Program-made: the position numbers and the translations under genes | Part shown: positions 10,208 through 19,423 of the stretch, piece after piece | How the letters are laid out: every line of letters starts with the position of its first letter | Position numbering within the stretch: the first letter of the stretch is position 1 | Notes under the pieces: model-generated | What the model saw: the letters and a program-made list of their open reading frames with translations, nothing else | Told to the model about the DNA's origin: nothing | Database searches by the model: none | NCBI GenBank assembly: GCA_021613535.1 | Contig: CP075492.1 | Location: 372,001-436,000, forward strand | Length of the DNA: 64,000 nt | Source of the DNA: Adineta vaga | Lineage: Eukaryota; Rotifera | Reading direction: 5' to 3'

Positions 10208-10983
10208 AATTGACGATCCAACAGATCAGTTTTTGATATTATATGTAGCTATAGCAACAACAATAGATATAACGACTTCTACTACAATTATATCCACCAC
10301 AATTTCAACAACATTCACATCTTCAACAAATTCAGTTTCACGTAATGTTATGGTTTGTTTTTTAAAATTAAAAATGAACTCGATCGAAAAGTGATTATCT
10401 AATAATCTTGAGAGTGAAAGTGTCTTTTTTTTACTCTAAAATAATTGTAATTGATATTTTATTTTAGATTGGCGTAACACTAGTAGTATGAGTTATCCTC
10501 AATATGATCATATACAATTCGTATTAACAGATGGAAAAGTATTAGTTTCTAGTGGATATAATGGTAGTGCGTCTCTAAATACTGCTGAATTGTATGATTC
10601 ATCAACAGAATTGTGGACAGTTACTGCTAATATGAATTATGCACGACGATATCATCAAGCATGTTAAGAAGTAAAACGATCTACAGCTGATATTATGTGT
10701 TCACATATATGACGTCATATGTACTACTAGATTTATCCGTCCTGCCATGACATCATATGACATCTTCCTATTTATTCTTTTCGTTCTGTACAAACCTATA
10801 TATATCTTTCGTTTCTTCGTTAATAAATGTTGTTCCATACTTGATAAGATTTTCTTTTAAATAACATCCAAAGAAACAATACCTACTTCACAAGCATCTG
10901 CATTAACTAATGGTCAAGTAAGTGTTATTGGTGAACAAAATGCTGCTGGTGTTTTAAATATTGCAGAATTATATCAATCATAA
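10208..10983 (+). pseudogene. Kelch-repeat gene fragment split by a solo LTR
   Basis: A first piece (to 10,341) encodes a short hydrophobic segment and a Thr/Ser-rich linker. An intron (10,342-10,467, GTAATG..TTTTAG) leads to an exon with Kelch features: DGKVLVSSG, LNTAELYDSS, ELWTVTANM. The frame is broken after YHQA at 10,661 by a 229-bp LTR. It resumes after the duplicated target (10,891-10,896) with SALTNGQVSVIG and LNIAELYQS, then TAA. Skipping the insert and one target copy keeps the frame exactly. Kelch motifs build beta-propellers, normally with five to seven repeats; only about two are here. So the gene was already short, or its 3' part has been lost. Such Thr-linker Kelch proteins are usually extracellular. 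Confidence 0.7.
10662..10890 (+). mobile_element. Solo LTR, 229 bp, with CAAGCA target duplication
   Basis: The insert starts TGTTAAG and ends CTACTTCA, giving the TG..CA ends typical of LTRs. It is flanked by CAAGCA on both sides (10,656-10,661 and 10,891-10,896). Inside are a TATA-like TATATATAT stretch near 10,800 and AATAAA near 10,833, as expected for promoter and polyadenylation signals. No internal coding region remains, so it looks like the product of LTR-LTR recombination. The superfamily is undetermined. Orientation is inferred from those signals. Confidence 0.75.
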
Positions 10984-11046
10984 CAAACGAATGAAAAAAT
11001 GTGAGTATTTATTTTGAAAACAAATTCACATTGATTATCAATTTCT

Positions 11047-11319
11047 TTATTTCTTTGGATGAAAAAAATTATGTAAAAAGAGTCTGCTGAATTCATATGC
11101 AGAATGATATGCTGTAGAATATCCAAATATGGGTTGATGACCATAATGTGAAGTATTAGATCCATATGCAGCTTCATGTGTCTGATGACTATGATGATTA
11201 TGTCCATGTACAGAATGAATACTTTGATGATTATTTCTATTAATATGATTAAGCATTCGAGCATGAACTTCTTCTAAATGTTGCGCAGTTCCTGTATGCA
11301 TACCAGTTGGATTGCTCAT
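11047..11319 (-). CDS. Small histidine-rich protein
   Basis: Single frame of 90 aa from ATG at 11,319. The centre is very rich in His (SVHGHNHHSHQTHE), with Tyr/Ser/Gly before the C-terminus, and the tail is basic (FFHPKK). No signal peptide or known domain is visible. Clustered His could bind metal, but that is only inference. The frame lies between the Kelch fragment and the PLDc_N mini-gene, transcribed in the same direction as the latter. It may be a single exon of a longer gene. Composition bias means chance cannot be ruled out. Confidence 0.45.
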   Translation of the reverse strand: MSNPTGMHTGTAQHLEEVHARMLNHINRNNHQSIHSVHGHNHHSHQTHEAAYGSNTSHYGHQPIFGYSTAYHSAYEFSRLFLHNFFHPKK

Positions 11320-11883
11320 TTTGCACGTATGTTTATGTTACCAGTCAACAGAAATTGACAAGGAAGAAAAATAATACGACGCATTAAAAACAAGTGTGAT
11401 AAGAGGCAATCACGAGAACATAAAAAGAATATATATAGAACGATCGCTTTTTCGGCATATTTTTTTTAATCGATTATGATAGTTTTTTATCATCACGTTT
11501 TGAAACGCTGATAAAAAACAATCACAAACAAACTGTCATTTAAATAATTTTTTGTTTTCATTCAGAAAGTTTGAAGATATAATCGCTATTTTATCCTAAG
11601 CAAATTATTGTTTTTTCTTTCTCGGAAGTCAAAGCAAAAAGAGGACTATTATGACGTTCTCGCTTATAAGTGCTGTACATATACTGTTCGTTCTTTTGAT
11701 TCTCTTCTATAAACGAATATATAAATGCGTGTTTTGTATCACAGAGATGCGATTTAAGACATTTTTTTTTAAAATAGAAGATCATTTATTATATCTGTGA
11801 TTAAAAAATGAGTTTATACAATTTATAATTGGGCGTGTATAAAATAATTGAGAAATAAATAAATAGTTTTATAATTTGTATTG
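11320..11883. other. Intergenic between two small minus-strand genes
   Basis: AT-rich. The open frame at 11,591-11,785 has no recognisable features. A near-palindrome with GATAAAAAAC / GTTTTTTATC lies around 11,480-11,520. Confidence 0.3.
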
Positions 11884-12285
11884 TTAAGCAATAACTTCAT
11901 CAACAGTACGATGTCGAGCACAACACCAATAGAGAACAAGACCTTAAAAAAGAAATCATAGACTAAAATATTCATCATAAAAATGTATTGAAAACTTACC
12001 ACCGATAGGAAAGAAAAATATTATTAAAATCCAAATAAGTTTAGAACATACACTACGACCACTACTAGTTAAAAGTTCAAAAATAGCAATCAGATCAAGA
12101 ATTAAAAGGATCTACAAGAAATAATAATAAAATGAAAACTTAATGGATTCTGTTTTTGAAATAAAACTTACAGAAGCTAATACACCACCTACACTGGAAC
12201 CAATAATAACAGGTCTGTTGTCAGCATGTGCAACAGAAATTGACAATAGAATAACAGTAGATACGAATAAAAATGAATGCTTCAT
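11884..12285 (-). CDS. Three-exon mini-gene: secreted or membrane PLDc_N-domain protein
   Basis: Exons are 12,172-12,285, 12,000-12,111 and 11,884-11,942. Introns of 60 and 57 nt have GTAAG donors and TAG/AAG acceptors, and the phases join to 94 codons plus TAA. Residues 1-20 are a signal peptide (MKHSFLFVSTVILLSISVAHA). Residues about 39-80 match the PLDc_N (phospholipase D-nuclease N-terminal) membrane domain: two hydrophobic segments, with KLIWILIIFFFPIGG and LVLYW as the hallmark region. In bacteria this domain sits at the N-terminus of cardiolipin synthases. Stand-alone copies are small membrane proteins of unknown role. The tail is short and charged. Each exon is too small to show up as a long open frame. 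Confidence 0.75.
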
Positions 12286-13002
12286 ATTGAACTATTTTCA
12301 AATAACGTAATTAGATTTTTAATCAAGAGAAAAACAAGTAAGAGTAATAGAAAAAAAGAGCTTACTCATCAACATACCTGCACACTCGTTTGCGACACAA
12401 AGACCAATGATAGATGGAGAAATCAAACATATTTCAGTGATAGATGGAAGCAGATAGGTGAGAATGTAAGTGTGAAATATATATATATATATATATGACT
12501 AAAAGGTATTAATTAAGTAGAACAGTGATGACTCAATCTTTACTCATCGTATAATTTTCATTGACTCATTTATTACAACGCAATAAATATTGATAAAATG
12601 ATTGAAGCATATAAAAGCTTGTTTTTATTATCAAATTTTCTTCACATAAAAAATCGAAAACGTGGATATATCATCATTTAGTACAAATGCTTTCGAAAAT
12701 TTTGATCAAAAATCTTATTCGACTGTTAATCAAACTATCTAAATACATTCTCAATATATTCAATTGAAACCATAGCTATGATTTGTGTCACATATCAAGA
12801 TCTATTCAACAAAATTTATATCTATAGTCGCTTTTTGTCGCTATCAATGCTACTATGGTCATAATCAATCAATATCACAATCAAACTCTTGTCTAGTTCA
12901 GTAAAAGTATCAATCCAACAATTATTCTTTCCACAAGATTATTTATAACAGATACAAATGATATTTACATTGATGTCAACTGTTCTAAGCATAATTTTAT
13001 CT
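12286..13002. other. Intergenic, upstream of the PLDc_N mini-gene
   Basis: AT-rich with a TATATA run at about 12,478-12,496. The plus-strand frame at 12,277-12,498 is antisense to the gene start and not convincing. Confidence 0.3.
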
Positions 13003-13200
13003 TGAGGGATGGGTGTGGGTGTGGGTGGGTGTGTGGGTGAAAGGTCAAAAGAACATTTTCTTCAAAATGACGGAAAATGACGGAAAACATCCAAAAACTA
13101 TATTGAGGTGACGGTAGAATGATGGATGGTGGGTTGGTGAGTGTGGGTATGGGTGAAAGGTCAAAAAAATATTTTCTGTAAAATGACGGAAAATACTAAG
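13003..13200. repeat. Telomere-like blocks within a tandem duplication of about 120 nt
   Basis: GGGATGGGTGTGGGTGTGGG at about 13,006 and GTGAGTGTGGGTATGGGTG at about 13,137 are each followed by the same sequence: GGGTGAAAGGTCAAAA, a T/A-rich spacer, and AAAATGACGGAAAAT. A telomere-like tract and its 3' flank have therefore been duplicated in tandem. The first copy begins with CTTGAGG, the shared lead-in of this family. No inverted arm is seen here. Confidence 0.7.
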
Positions 13201-14018
13201 AGCCAAAATAAGGCGTTATTGCGCCGTTATAGACGCTATCTATTTATAAATAATTCAGTCGAGGGTCAAGCGAGTCTCCCTCGACGAGCGTTACTTGTTT
13301 TTACAGAAAGGATCATTTTGTTACCAAAAAAAAAGAGCACATTGTTTTTTCAAAAACTATGAGAATAGGATTTTGGTATCGGGGATCCTTTCGACATGAA
13401 AATTCTATAAATTCGACCTTGTCCTATTCAAAATACTGAAATGAAATGTCTGGAGGAATATAATAGAGACGCACAGAGTCAGTGTACTTCCTTTGATATT
13501 TAAAATTCTATAAACAAAGACTGTCCTGATAGTTCAGAAAGACCATTTCTACGAGAAAGTGCTGAGCGACTCCTCGGACGAGCATTAGACTGTAAAAAAA
13601 TAAGTACTATACTTAAAATGGTCCAGGAAGGTCGAAATCGCGATCACAGAGTTCTTATAGACTCATATACTCTTGTAATTTTTATTACTAGATTGAAAAT
13701 AGGTTTTTCTACTTTGTTTATGATCGTTCTTTGATCATTTTCAACAAGTAGCTTGCTAAAGGCATCTGAAGAAGAGACAAAAGTATCATTATGGTAGATG
13801 AACTCATTCTATACTCTCACCCATACTCCTCAAACGTAGAGCGAAATGGTATGTTTCTACTTTCCTTTTTGTAGCTTAACGACTTTTCTATACTTGTAGA
13901 TATGAATAAACATTCATTTTCTGTGTTTCTTATCTATTTTTGTCATTCGATTTATTTTTAAAAATTCTCAAAGAAATTTCAAAAATTGATTTAAGAGTAT
14001 ATCATATCGAATGATTGA
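13201..14018. other. Intergenic with weak internal repeats
   Basis: Two moderately similar GC-richer blocks lie at about 13,255-13,320 (CTCCCTCGACGAGCGTTA) and 13,540-13,600 (CTCCTCGGACGAGCATTA), each next to an A- or T-rich run. I see no gene. Confidence 0.35.
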
Positions 14019-14340
14019 TTAGTCAATATTAAAAGGCATTTGTAGGATTTTCGGATTGCATTTAACTTGCTGATCATTGATCATCATCATGAATGATTTA
14101 TTGATCTGAGGTACATCTGTAGTACAAATCATTTGTTTCGTCTGTGAAATATGTTCTTCAAGTTTTTGAACATCATGATGTTCTTTCTGCTGAATTATAG
14201 TTTCGAACATTTTCAAAGCCCGTTCGAGATATCCAAGTGCTATATCGGATTCATTCATTTTCTTAAATATTAAACCGATGAACCACAATGACCATGCAAC
14301 ATGAGGATGCTCCTTAAAAAGCTTTTAGCGCAATCCCTTG
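14019..14340 (-). pseudogene. Kelch-free TPR gene remnant (C-terminal TPR piece)
   Basis: The frame encodes EHPHVAWSLWFIGLIFKKM, then ALGYLERALKMFETI and a hydrophilic tail ending at a TAA at 14,019. The pattern (W..LG..F...... A..YLE.AL) is that of a kinesin-light-chain-type TPR, as in the ART-TPR gene. It opens abruptly at about 14,335, upstream of which the frame is lost; the adjoining sequence (14,320-14,460) reads in another frame. It is best seen as the 3' end of a degraded TPR or ART-TPR copy. No ART motif is visible nearby. Confidence 0.55.
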
Positions 14341-14475
14341 TGGGATTAAAAATGTGAAACACGATACATCTGTTTCTATTATTGCAACGGAGATCTCTGA
14401 TTGATAATTCATCCGCGTTTCCATTATTGCCAAAATATGAATCATCTGTGATAATTTTCATAGATAAATGAATAA

Positions 14476-14535
14476 AGGGTGAGTGTGGGTAAGCTTAAAG
14501 TATAAATAAGCTACCCTCAACCGCGTCCGTACCCT
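14476..14535. repeat. Telomere-like foldback unit 2 (degenerate)
   Basis: GGGTGAGTGTGGGTAAGCTT is followed by AAAGTATAAATAAGCTACCC and then by ACCCTC copies. It is a weaker hairpin of the same kind, keeping an AAAGTATA centre. Confidence 0.55.
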
Positions 14536-14540
14536 CAGCA

Positions 14541-14700
14541 TGAGCTCATTTTGCCTGCCGGTAACGCTGTGACGGGGTTGTCATGCTGCCGGTCAAGTCT
14601 GTAACAGGGTTTCTAATCTGTCGGTCACGTCTGTGATAGACATTTTAGGCTTTCGGTTACGTCTGTGATGAATCATTGATTTTGTCAGTCACGTCTGTGG
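14541..14700. repeat. Minisatellite, about five units of 32-38 nt, GC-rich
   Basis: Units share a core close to GCCGGTCACGTCTGTGA, for example TGCCGGTAACGCTGTGAC, TGCCGGTCAAGTCTGTAAC, TGTCGGTCACGTCTGTGA, TTTCGGTTACGTCTGTGA and TTGTCAGTCACGTCTGTGG. The array lies exactly between foldback units 2 and 3. Confidence 0.75.
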
Positions 14701-14706
14701 GGTTCA

Positions 14707-14752
14707 GGGTGTGGATGGGTGTAGGTCAAGCTATACTCTTAACCCACACCCC
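14707..14752. repeat. Telomere-like foldback unit 3
   Basis: GGGTGTGGATGGGTGTAGG, then TCAAGCTATACTCTTAACCC and ACACCCC. Read on the minus strand, the loop GGTTAAGAGTATAGCTTGAC is almost identical to the loop of unit 4 at 21.86 kb. Confidence 0.8.
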
Positions 14753-15109
14753 GATTTTAATCATATTTTTCATAATTTTTTTCACATGGGAGTTCATAAA
14801 TTTGTTGGGTTTTTGAAGGATTTCAAGAACGTCTTTTTTCTTACTAATTGTACTTGACTGAAATTAAATCTATGTCAACTAATTTATATTTTATTTTTTG
14901 CGATATATAGAATGTAGAATAGACTATCATCGATTTGAAATAGAATTAAACAGTGTGCATGAGAAGTGTCTGCAGGGAAAGCGAAAAATATGCCCTCTGG
15001 GCACCTCTGACGTGGATATCGCAAAATCAGAAGTGTGGTATCTCCTTAGCTGGTATAGATATAAGAAGTAACTACAAATCTTGATGTCGCCGAGGAAAAA
15101 CTATTAAAA
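14753..15109. other. Intergenic, nothing recognised
   Basis: Mixed-composition sequence with a slightly GC-richer patch near 14,960-15,040. No gene was recognised. Confidence 0.3.
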
Positions 15110-15620
15110 TGAATCAGTTGACGATGATCAAAATATTTTATATACTTCTTCGGTGATTAATTGATTATAATCTATACTTAATTATAAAATCGAATTTGAT
15201 AATTGAGATTTTAATCGATTACTGGAATTATAATTGTCTTCTTGAAATATCCTTGACTTTTGACCAATTTATCAATTAAAATCGACTGATAATTGTGGAA
15301 CTTGATTTTATATAATTGAGATTTTAATCAATTCAAAATCATGAAATCAGATTTAATTTAATTCAAACTTTAATTAATTATCTAAATTATAATCAATTTC
15401 TTAGATTTTAACTGATTTTTCAAGGTTTCAACTGATTTCTTTCTGACTAATTGATTGTAATTAATTAATAATTACAAAGTAAAATTTTATTTGATTGAAA
15501 TTTCTATCCATAGAAGTGGTTATAATCGATTTTTTAAAATTTCACATAGTTTTGTATGGAATAATCGATTAAAATCGCCTAGAAACGATTATTAAAACAT
15601 GATTTTAGAAACAAAAAAAT
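15110..15620. repeat. Degenerate tract of AATCGATT / TAATTGA motifs
   Basis: Over about 500 nt, short palindromic words such as AATCGATT, TTGATTATAATC, AATTGAGATTTTAATC and AATTATAATC recur every 20-40 nt in both orientations. They look like a decayed satellite or microsatellite-derived sequence. No coding potential is visible. Confidence 0.5.
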
Positions 15621-15834
15621 CAATTTTCATCGAATTATTTTGGGAAAAAGTTAGTACGCTAAGAAATAATCTGATTATGTGTCCCATATCATCAGACATT
15701 ATCATGATTTCTTCCAAGAAATTTTTCACTAGGTAGATTTCATCTTGTTTTTATTAGCTCTTAACCGATTTTTAATATTATTCAACTAACGAGGGACCAT
15801 ACCGAAGTGGTTAAGCGTTTTAGACCCCATCTTT

Positions 15835-15944
15835 CAGCAGTGTCACATATCCTGCACTAAATACTGCATCTCCCGATGGATACGGACTCATCTCCCGCGG
15901 GAGATGGGGGTGCATCCGCGATCTGGGGGATATGCGACACTACT
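15835..15944. mobile_element. 110-bp nested MITE in the left inverted repeat
   Basis: Comparison with the right arm shows an extra 110 bp here. It is flanked by a perfect 9-bp duplication CCCATCTTT (15,826-15,834 and 15,945-15,953). Its ends CAGCAGTGTCACATATCC and, inverted, AGTAGTGTCGCATATCC form a terminal inverted repeat. The middle is a GC-rich palindrome, CATCTCCCGCGGGAGATG. A 9-bp duplication suggests a Mutator-like mover, but the family is not certain. Confidence 0.85.
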
Positions 15945-16278
15945 CCCATCTTTTGGCCACGAGTAGACCTCGATAAGGTATGAAAAACCCCAGAAGGGTT
16001 CGTGCCCTCGTGCCTTTATTCCCGAGAAATCGAATTTTCAAGATATATAGGAAATGAGAGAATAAAATGAAAAATTACTGTTTTTAAAGAATAATAGAGT
16101 ATTGGGGTAAAAAAAGTCTTTTAATTTCGTATTCTGTTCGTGAAACCTGTTTTGAATTAAGAGTTGCATCGAACCTTATCGTCAATATTTCTACTCATTG
16201 TTTATCAACCTATAGAATACTGAAAATCCTTCATTTTATCATTAATACCATTATAAATCACAAGTCTTTACAAAAATA

Positions 16279-18080
16279 TCAATGAAAATGATAGTTCAGA
16301 AAAAAATGATTTAAACATAGTGGTTTAGCACACCAGCTGCAGCAGATAAATGGAGCCATATCAGATGGAGATATAGTGCATATCGTAGCGTCAAACGAAA
16401 AACACACTTCGCTTACAGTTTCAAATAACCCTGAATGATTATTTGTGTAACCATTGACGTACCAAGCGTACTGAATCATCCGATGAAAAACTTCGGAGGA
16501 GTTGATTATGAGTGAGAGACATAAGACGAATGATATTATTGCGTTCGCTAATATTGATGCTGAGTTCATCAAGCAGTGCACGATCATATAGCCGACGAGG
16601 AATCACTTTCATTTGTCTGTTGGAAAAGACATCCAATGGTTGGATTTGATCCGTGGTGTTTTTGGTATTTCAAGTCTTGTGCATCCAGGAATATGATCGT
16701 ATAATCCTTTTCCGTATGTCTGTCCTTTCCAACAATCCGAGATAAGTAGAAGCTTTTTACGTTTCTCAAGTGACGGAAGGAGTACACGATCGCGCCAATA
16801 CTCAACCAAAGATGTTGTGAGCTTACCCGAACTGCTACAGGTGATCACCACATTGGAGACCTCGAAAAAATGCGAACGGATATTCTCGCTCATGCGCCCT
16901 TTGGGTTCTTCCAAGCACAGATAGAATGGTGATAGAAGATGACCATCTAATGTGATTGTTGGTTGTACTGTGTAACTGTGAGTAGTGGCGTTTATAGAAC
17001 GGACAGATCCAGTTGTAATCTTCTCCCCTTTGTAGCTCAATGTGCGAGTGGAGTGCAGTTCTAGTTGGATTCTACTTTGATCTGTATTAATAACCTCATT
17101 GGCTTCATATTTCGACAAAAGCTTGCGAACATCAGCCATGAACTGATCAGCAGAAATTCTGATCTTCTGTTTGATAGCGCTTCGTCACAGTCTGTAAAGA
17201 AAACAGCTTCAGTAAATCTCGTAGCAAAATATTTTTAAGGGAATTGAAGACTCGCGAAAACTGTTAACTTTAAAACTCGTACAAGTGTCTTTTATTTATT
17301 TTAATTTATACTTTTGGAGTATGGAGACTTTTTTCACAGATTCATAAATACTGATCCAAAATTTCTGATCTTGGTCACTTTGCGTCAGATGATATTGTGT
17401 TTGTATTTGAAGTTGTACAGCCAGTGGCTTGAAGCCAAGAAATTATATAAAGACTCATCCATAGCTTTTTCAATAGCCCACCGTCGAAGATCAATGTCGT
17501 GTACTGGCAAAGCATTTTCCCGAGCACGTTCGAACATATCAAATACATGATCATCAATTTTGTTGAGCTTCTGCTTCTTCGTCTCATGTTTTCCAAGATA
17601 GTGGCGAAATCTGGCGAGATAGTATTGATGTGGAATCCGTCGAAAGTTATGTTTCACTGTTTCCCGTCGTCGCTTTCGTTTTCCAGTTCTTGGATTGATC
17701 TCATCATAGAAATTAACTGCCTTCCTCATGTAATCGAGTGAAAATTCTTTGCATAACTTTTCCTCATTCTCTTCTTCATCAGTCCAATCGGGACCGTACG
17801 TAACTTCGTCTTCATCGTCGATCAACTCATGATCGAGAGTTGTTTCTGTTTCGACGAAGCGTGAATCACTATTGGTAACTGATTCGAGTACAGCACACAG
17901 TAGCTTCCCTATTTCGCATTCGCGATTCGTGATAGTATTGATGGTGGTAGAAGTGCGCGAAGCATCAGACAGCAATAAGTTCGATGCTTGATCCGTGAAA
18001 ACTTTTATGACGTTTGCTGAATTAATCATTTTAAAATAGTTACCAGAACAACTGATATAAACTGCTTGGTCGTGTTTCAT
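16279..18080 (-). pseudogene. Pogo/Tigger-like DDE transposase, broken
   Basis: The N-terminal frame (to about 17,385) has an acidic segment and a CENP-B/Tc5-type DNA-binding domain ending in LRRWAIEKA and FLASSHWLYNFKYKHNII. A TGA then interrupts it, followed in frame by RKVTK. An intron probably lies between about 17,350 and 17,185. The DDE core (16,609-17,139) shows NTDQS with the first Asp and LLISDCWKGQ with the second. A one-base shift near 16,660 in an A run leads to QIQPLDVFSNRQMK with the third Asp. A second shift near 16,495 leads to the C-terminal Cys/His tail (YAWYVNGYT, CCSWCAKPLC). One nonsense codon plus two frameshifts make it inactive as read. Confidence 0.85.
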
Positions 18081-18652
18081 TTGTATATTATATAAAAGAC
18101 CGAATGAAAAGAAAAACGACCACATAGCACAAATTATCCACAAAAGAGGAAAAGAAGAGAATAAAATTAAGAGAACGTGGAAGAAAGAATATAATATAAC
18201 ATTCATCCCCAAAACATGACGGCATGGGAGAGAAGAAAACGGGGAGTGATATAATGGGTAATGTATCGCCGGCACTTTTTCATCGTGTATTATTTTATGG
18301 TTTATAATGATATCAATGATAGAATGAAGAATTTTCAGTATTCTATAGGTTGATAAACAATGAGTAGAAATATTGACGATAAGGTTCGATGCAACTCTTA
18401 ATTCAAAACAGGTTTCACGAACAGAATACGAAATTAAAAGACTTTTTTTACCCCAATACTCTATTATTCTTTAAAAACAGTAATTTTTCATTTTATTCTC
18501 TCATTTCCTATATATCTTGAAAATTCGATTTCTCGGGAATAAAGGCACGAGGGCACGAACCCTTCTGGGGTTTTTCATACCTTATCGAGGTCTACTCATG
18601 GCTAAAAGATGGGGTCTAAAACGCTTAACCACCTCGGTATGTTCCCTCGTTA

Positions 18653-19172
18653 GATGCTTCATATTTTGATCAATTCCTTGATGATCGTGCATTGGGTGGT
18701 GCTGTAACTGTTTCGACTTTCCGTCTCAATTTCTATCCACAACGAGATGATCCAACTCCTATTGGCGAGAGGTGCGAATGACGATGCACCTCTTTCATGC
18801 GAAGAGCATTGTGATGGATGTCTTCTTACTCTTCTGTATCAACATGAAGTCGGTGGTTTACAAATTCAGCTCGCAAATGACACGTGGGCTGATGTTCCTG
18901 TCGTACCATACGCGTTGGTGGTGAATACAGGAAAATGTTTAGAACGCTGGACTAATGACTGTTTGAAGGCGATCAACCATCGAGTGAAATTATTGAAAGA
19001 AGAACGTCTTTCTATTTCATTTTTTCTGGAGCCTTCATTTGCAACACCCATTGTCTCGTTGACAAACGTAAATGATCCACCGAAATATGAGCCGATCATT
19101 TATGGAGAATACATCACGGAGAGTAAGAAACGATTCACGGAGTATCAACTCAATGATGATCCTTCGTCTTGA
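18653..19172 (+). pseudogene. 3' half of an isopenicillin-N-synthase-like 2OG-Fe(II) oxygenase
   Basis: Coding similarity starts at the transposon's right edge (YFDQFLDD, GGAVTVSTFRLNFYP) and, after a one-base slip near 18,773, continues to a stop at 19,172. The C-terminal catalytic half is well kept: an iron-binding H-x-D in EEHCDG, LLTLLYQHEVGGLQ, the distal His in AINHRVK, and the 2-oxoglutarate-binding R-x-S in ERLSISFF. The family uses Fe(II) and usually 2-oxoglutarate; isopenicillin N synthase itself does not need the latter. The N-terminal half is missing. The sequence left of the transposon (before 15,787) does not supply it. Animals usually lack close relatives, so horizontal origin is possible. 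As it stands it is a truncated, frameshifted remnant. Confidence 0.75.
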
Positions 19173-19423
19173 AATACATCGCAGTAGAAAAACTAACATT
19201 CATTTTCATTTGTTCACTATTCTTTTCTAAATAAAATATGAGAAGTATTCCTATATTTCATTGTTTAAACTGCTTTTTGGATGTTGCATCCCTTGATGCT
19301 ACGAAGAACTTATAGACTGATGGTCAGATACGAAAGAAATGTGTTTTATTTTTTTTCAGTGAAAAAATCATATTTGATTTTTATATTAGTCATGAAAAAA
19401 GTGACATCAACTAATCATTGAAA

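Larger units (their letters stand above)
15789..18650. mobile_element. Pogo/Tigger-like (Tc1-mariner) transposon with long inverted repeats
   Basis: A 2862-bp element flanked by TA (15,787-15,788 and 18,651-18,652). Its ends read ACGAGGGA.CATACCGA and the inverse. The inverted repeats are long: about 350 bp on the right (18,300-18,650), and the same on the left (15,789-16,260) plus a 110-bp nested insertion. The arms still match at most positions. The minus-strand transposase inside is broken (separate entry), so this copy could move only with help. The TA target and CENP-B-type helix-turn-helix place it with pogo/Tigger relatives in the Tc1-mariner superfamily. Confidence 0.9.

Noticed and set aside
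10662-10890. A normal intron in the Kelch gene
   Set aside because: It lacks GT..AG borders at the required frame, has TG..CA ends, and is flanked by a 6-bp duplication.
15791-16020. A true tRNA-Ser or tRNA-Leu gene in the transposon arm
   Set aside because: A- and B-box-like words are present, but the T-arm and acceptor stem would overlap and no normal anticodon arm is visible. It is kept only as a hypothesis.
16022-18540. Two separate repeats on either side of the transposase
   Set aside because: They are the two arms of a single transposon, shown by inverted orientation and TA-flanked outer ends.
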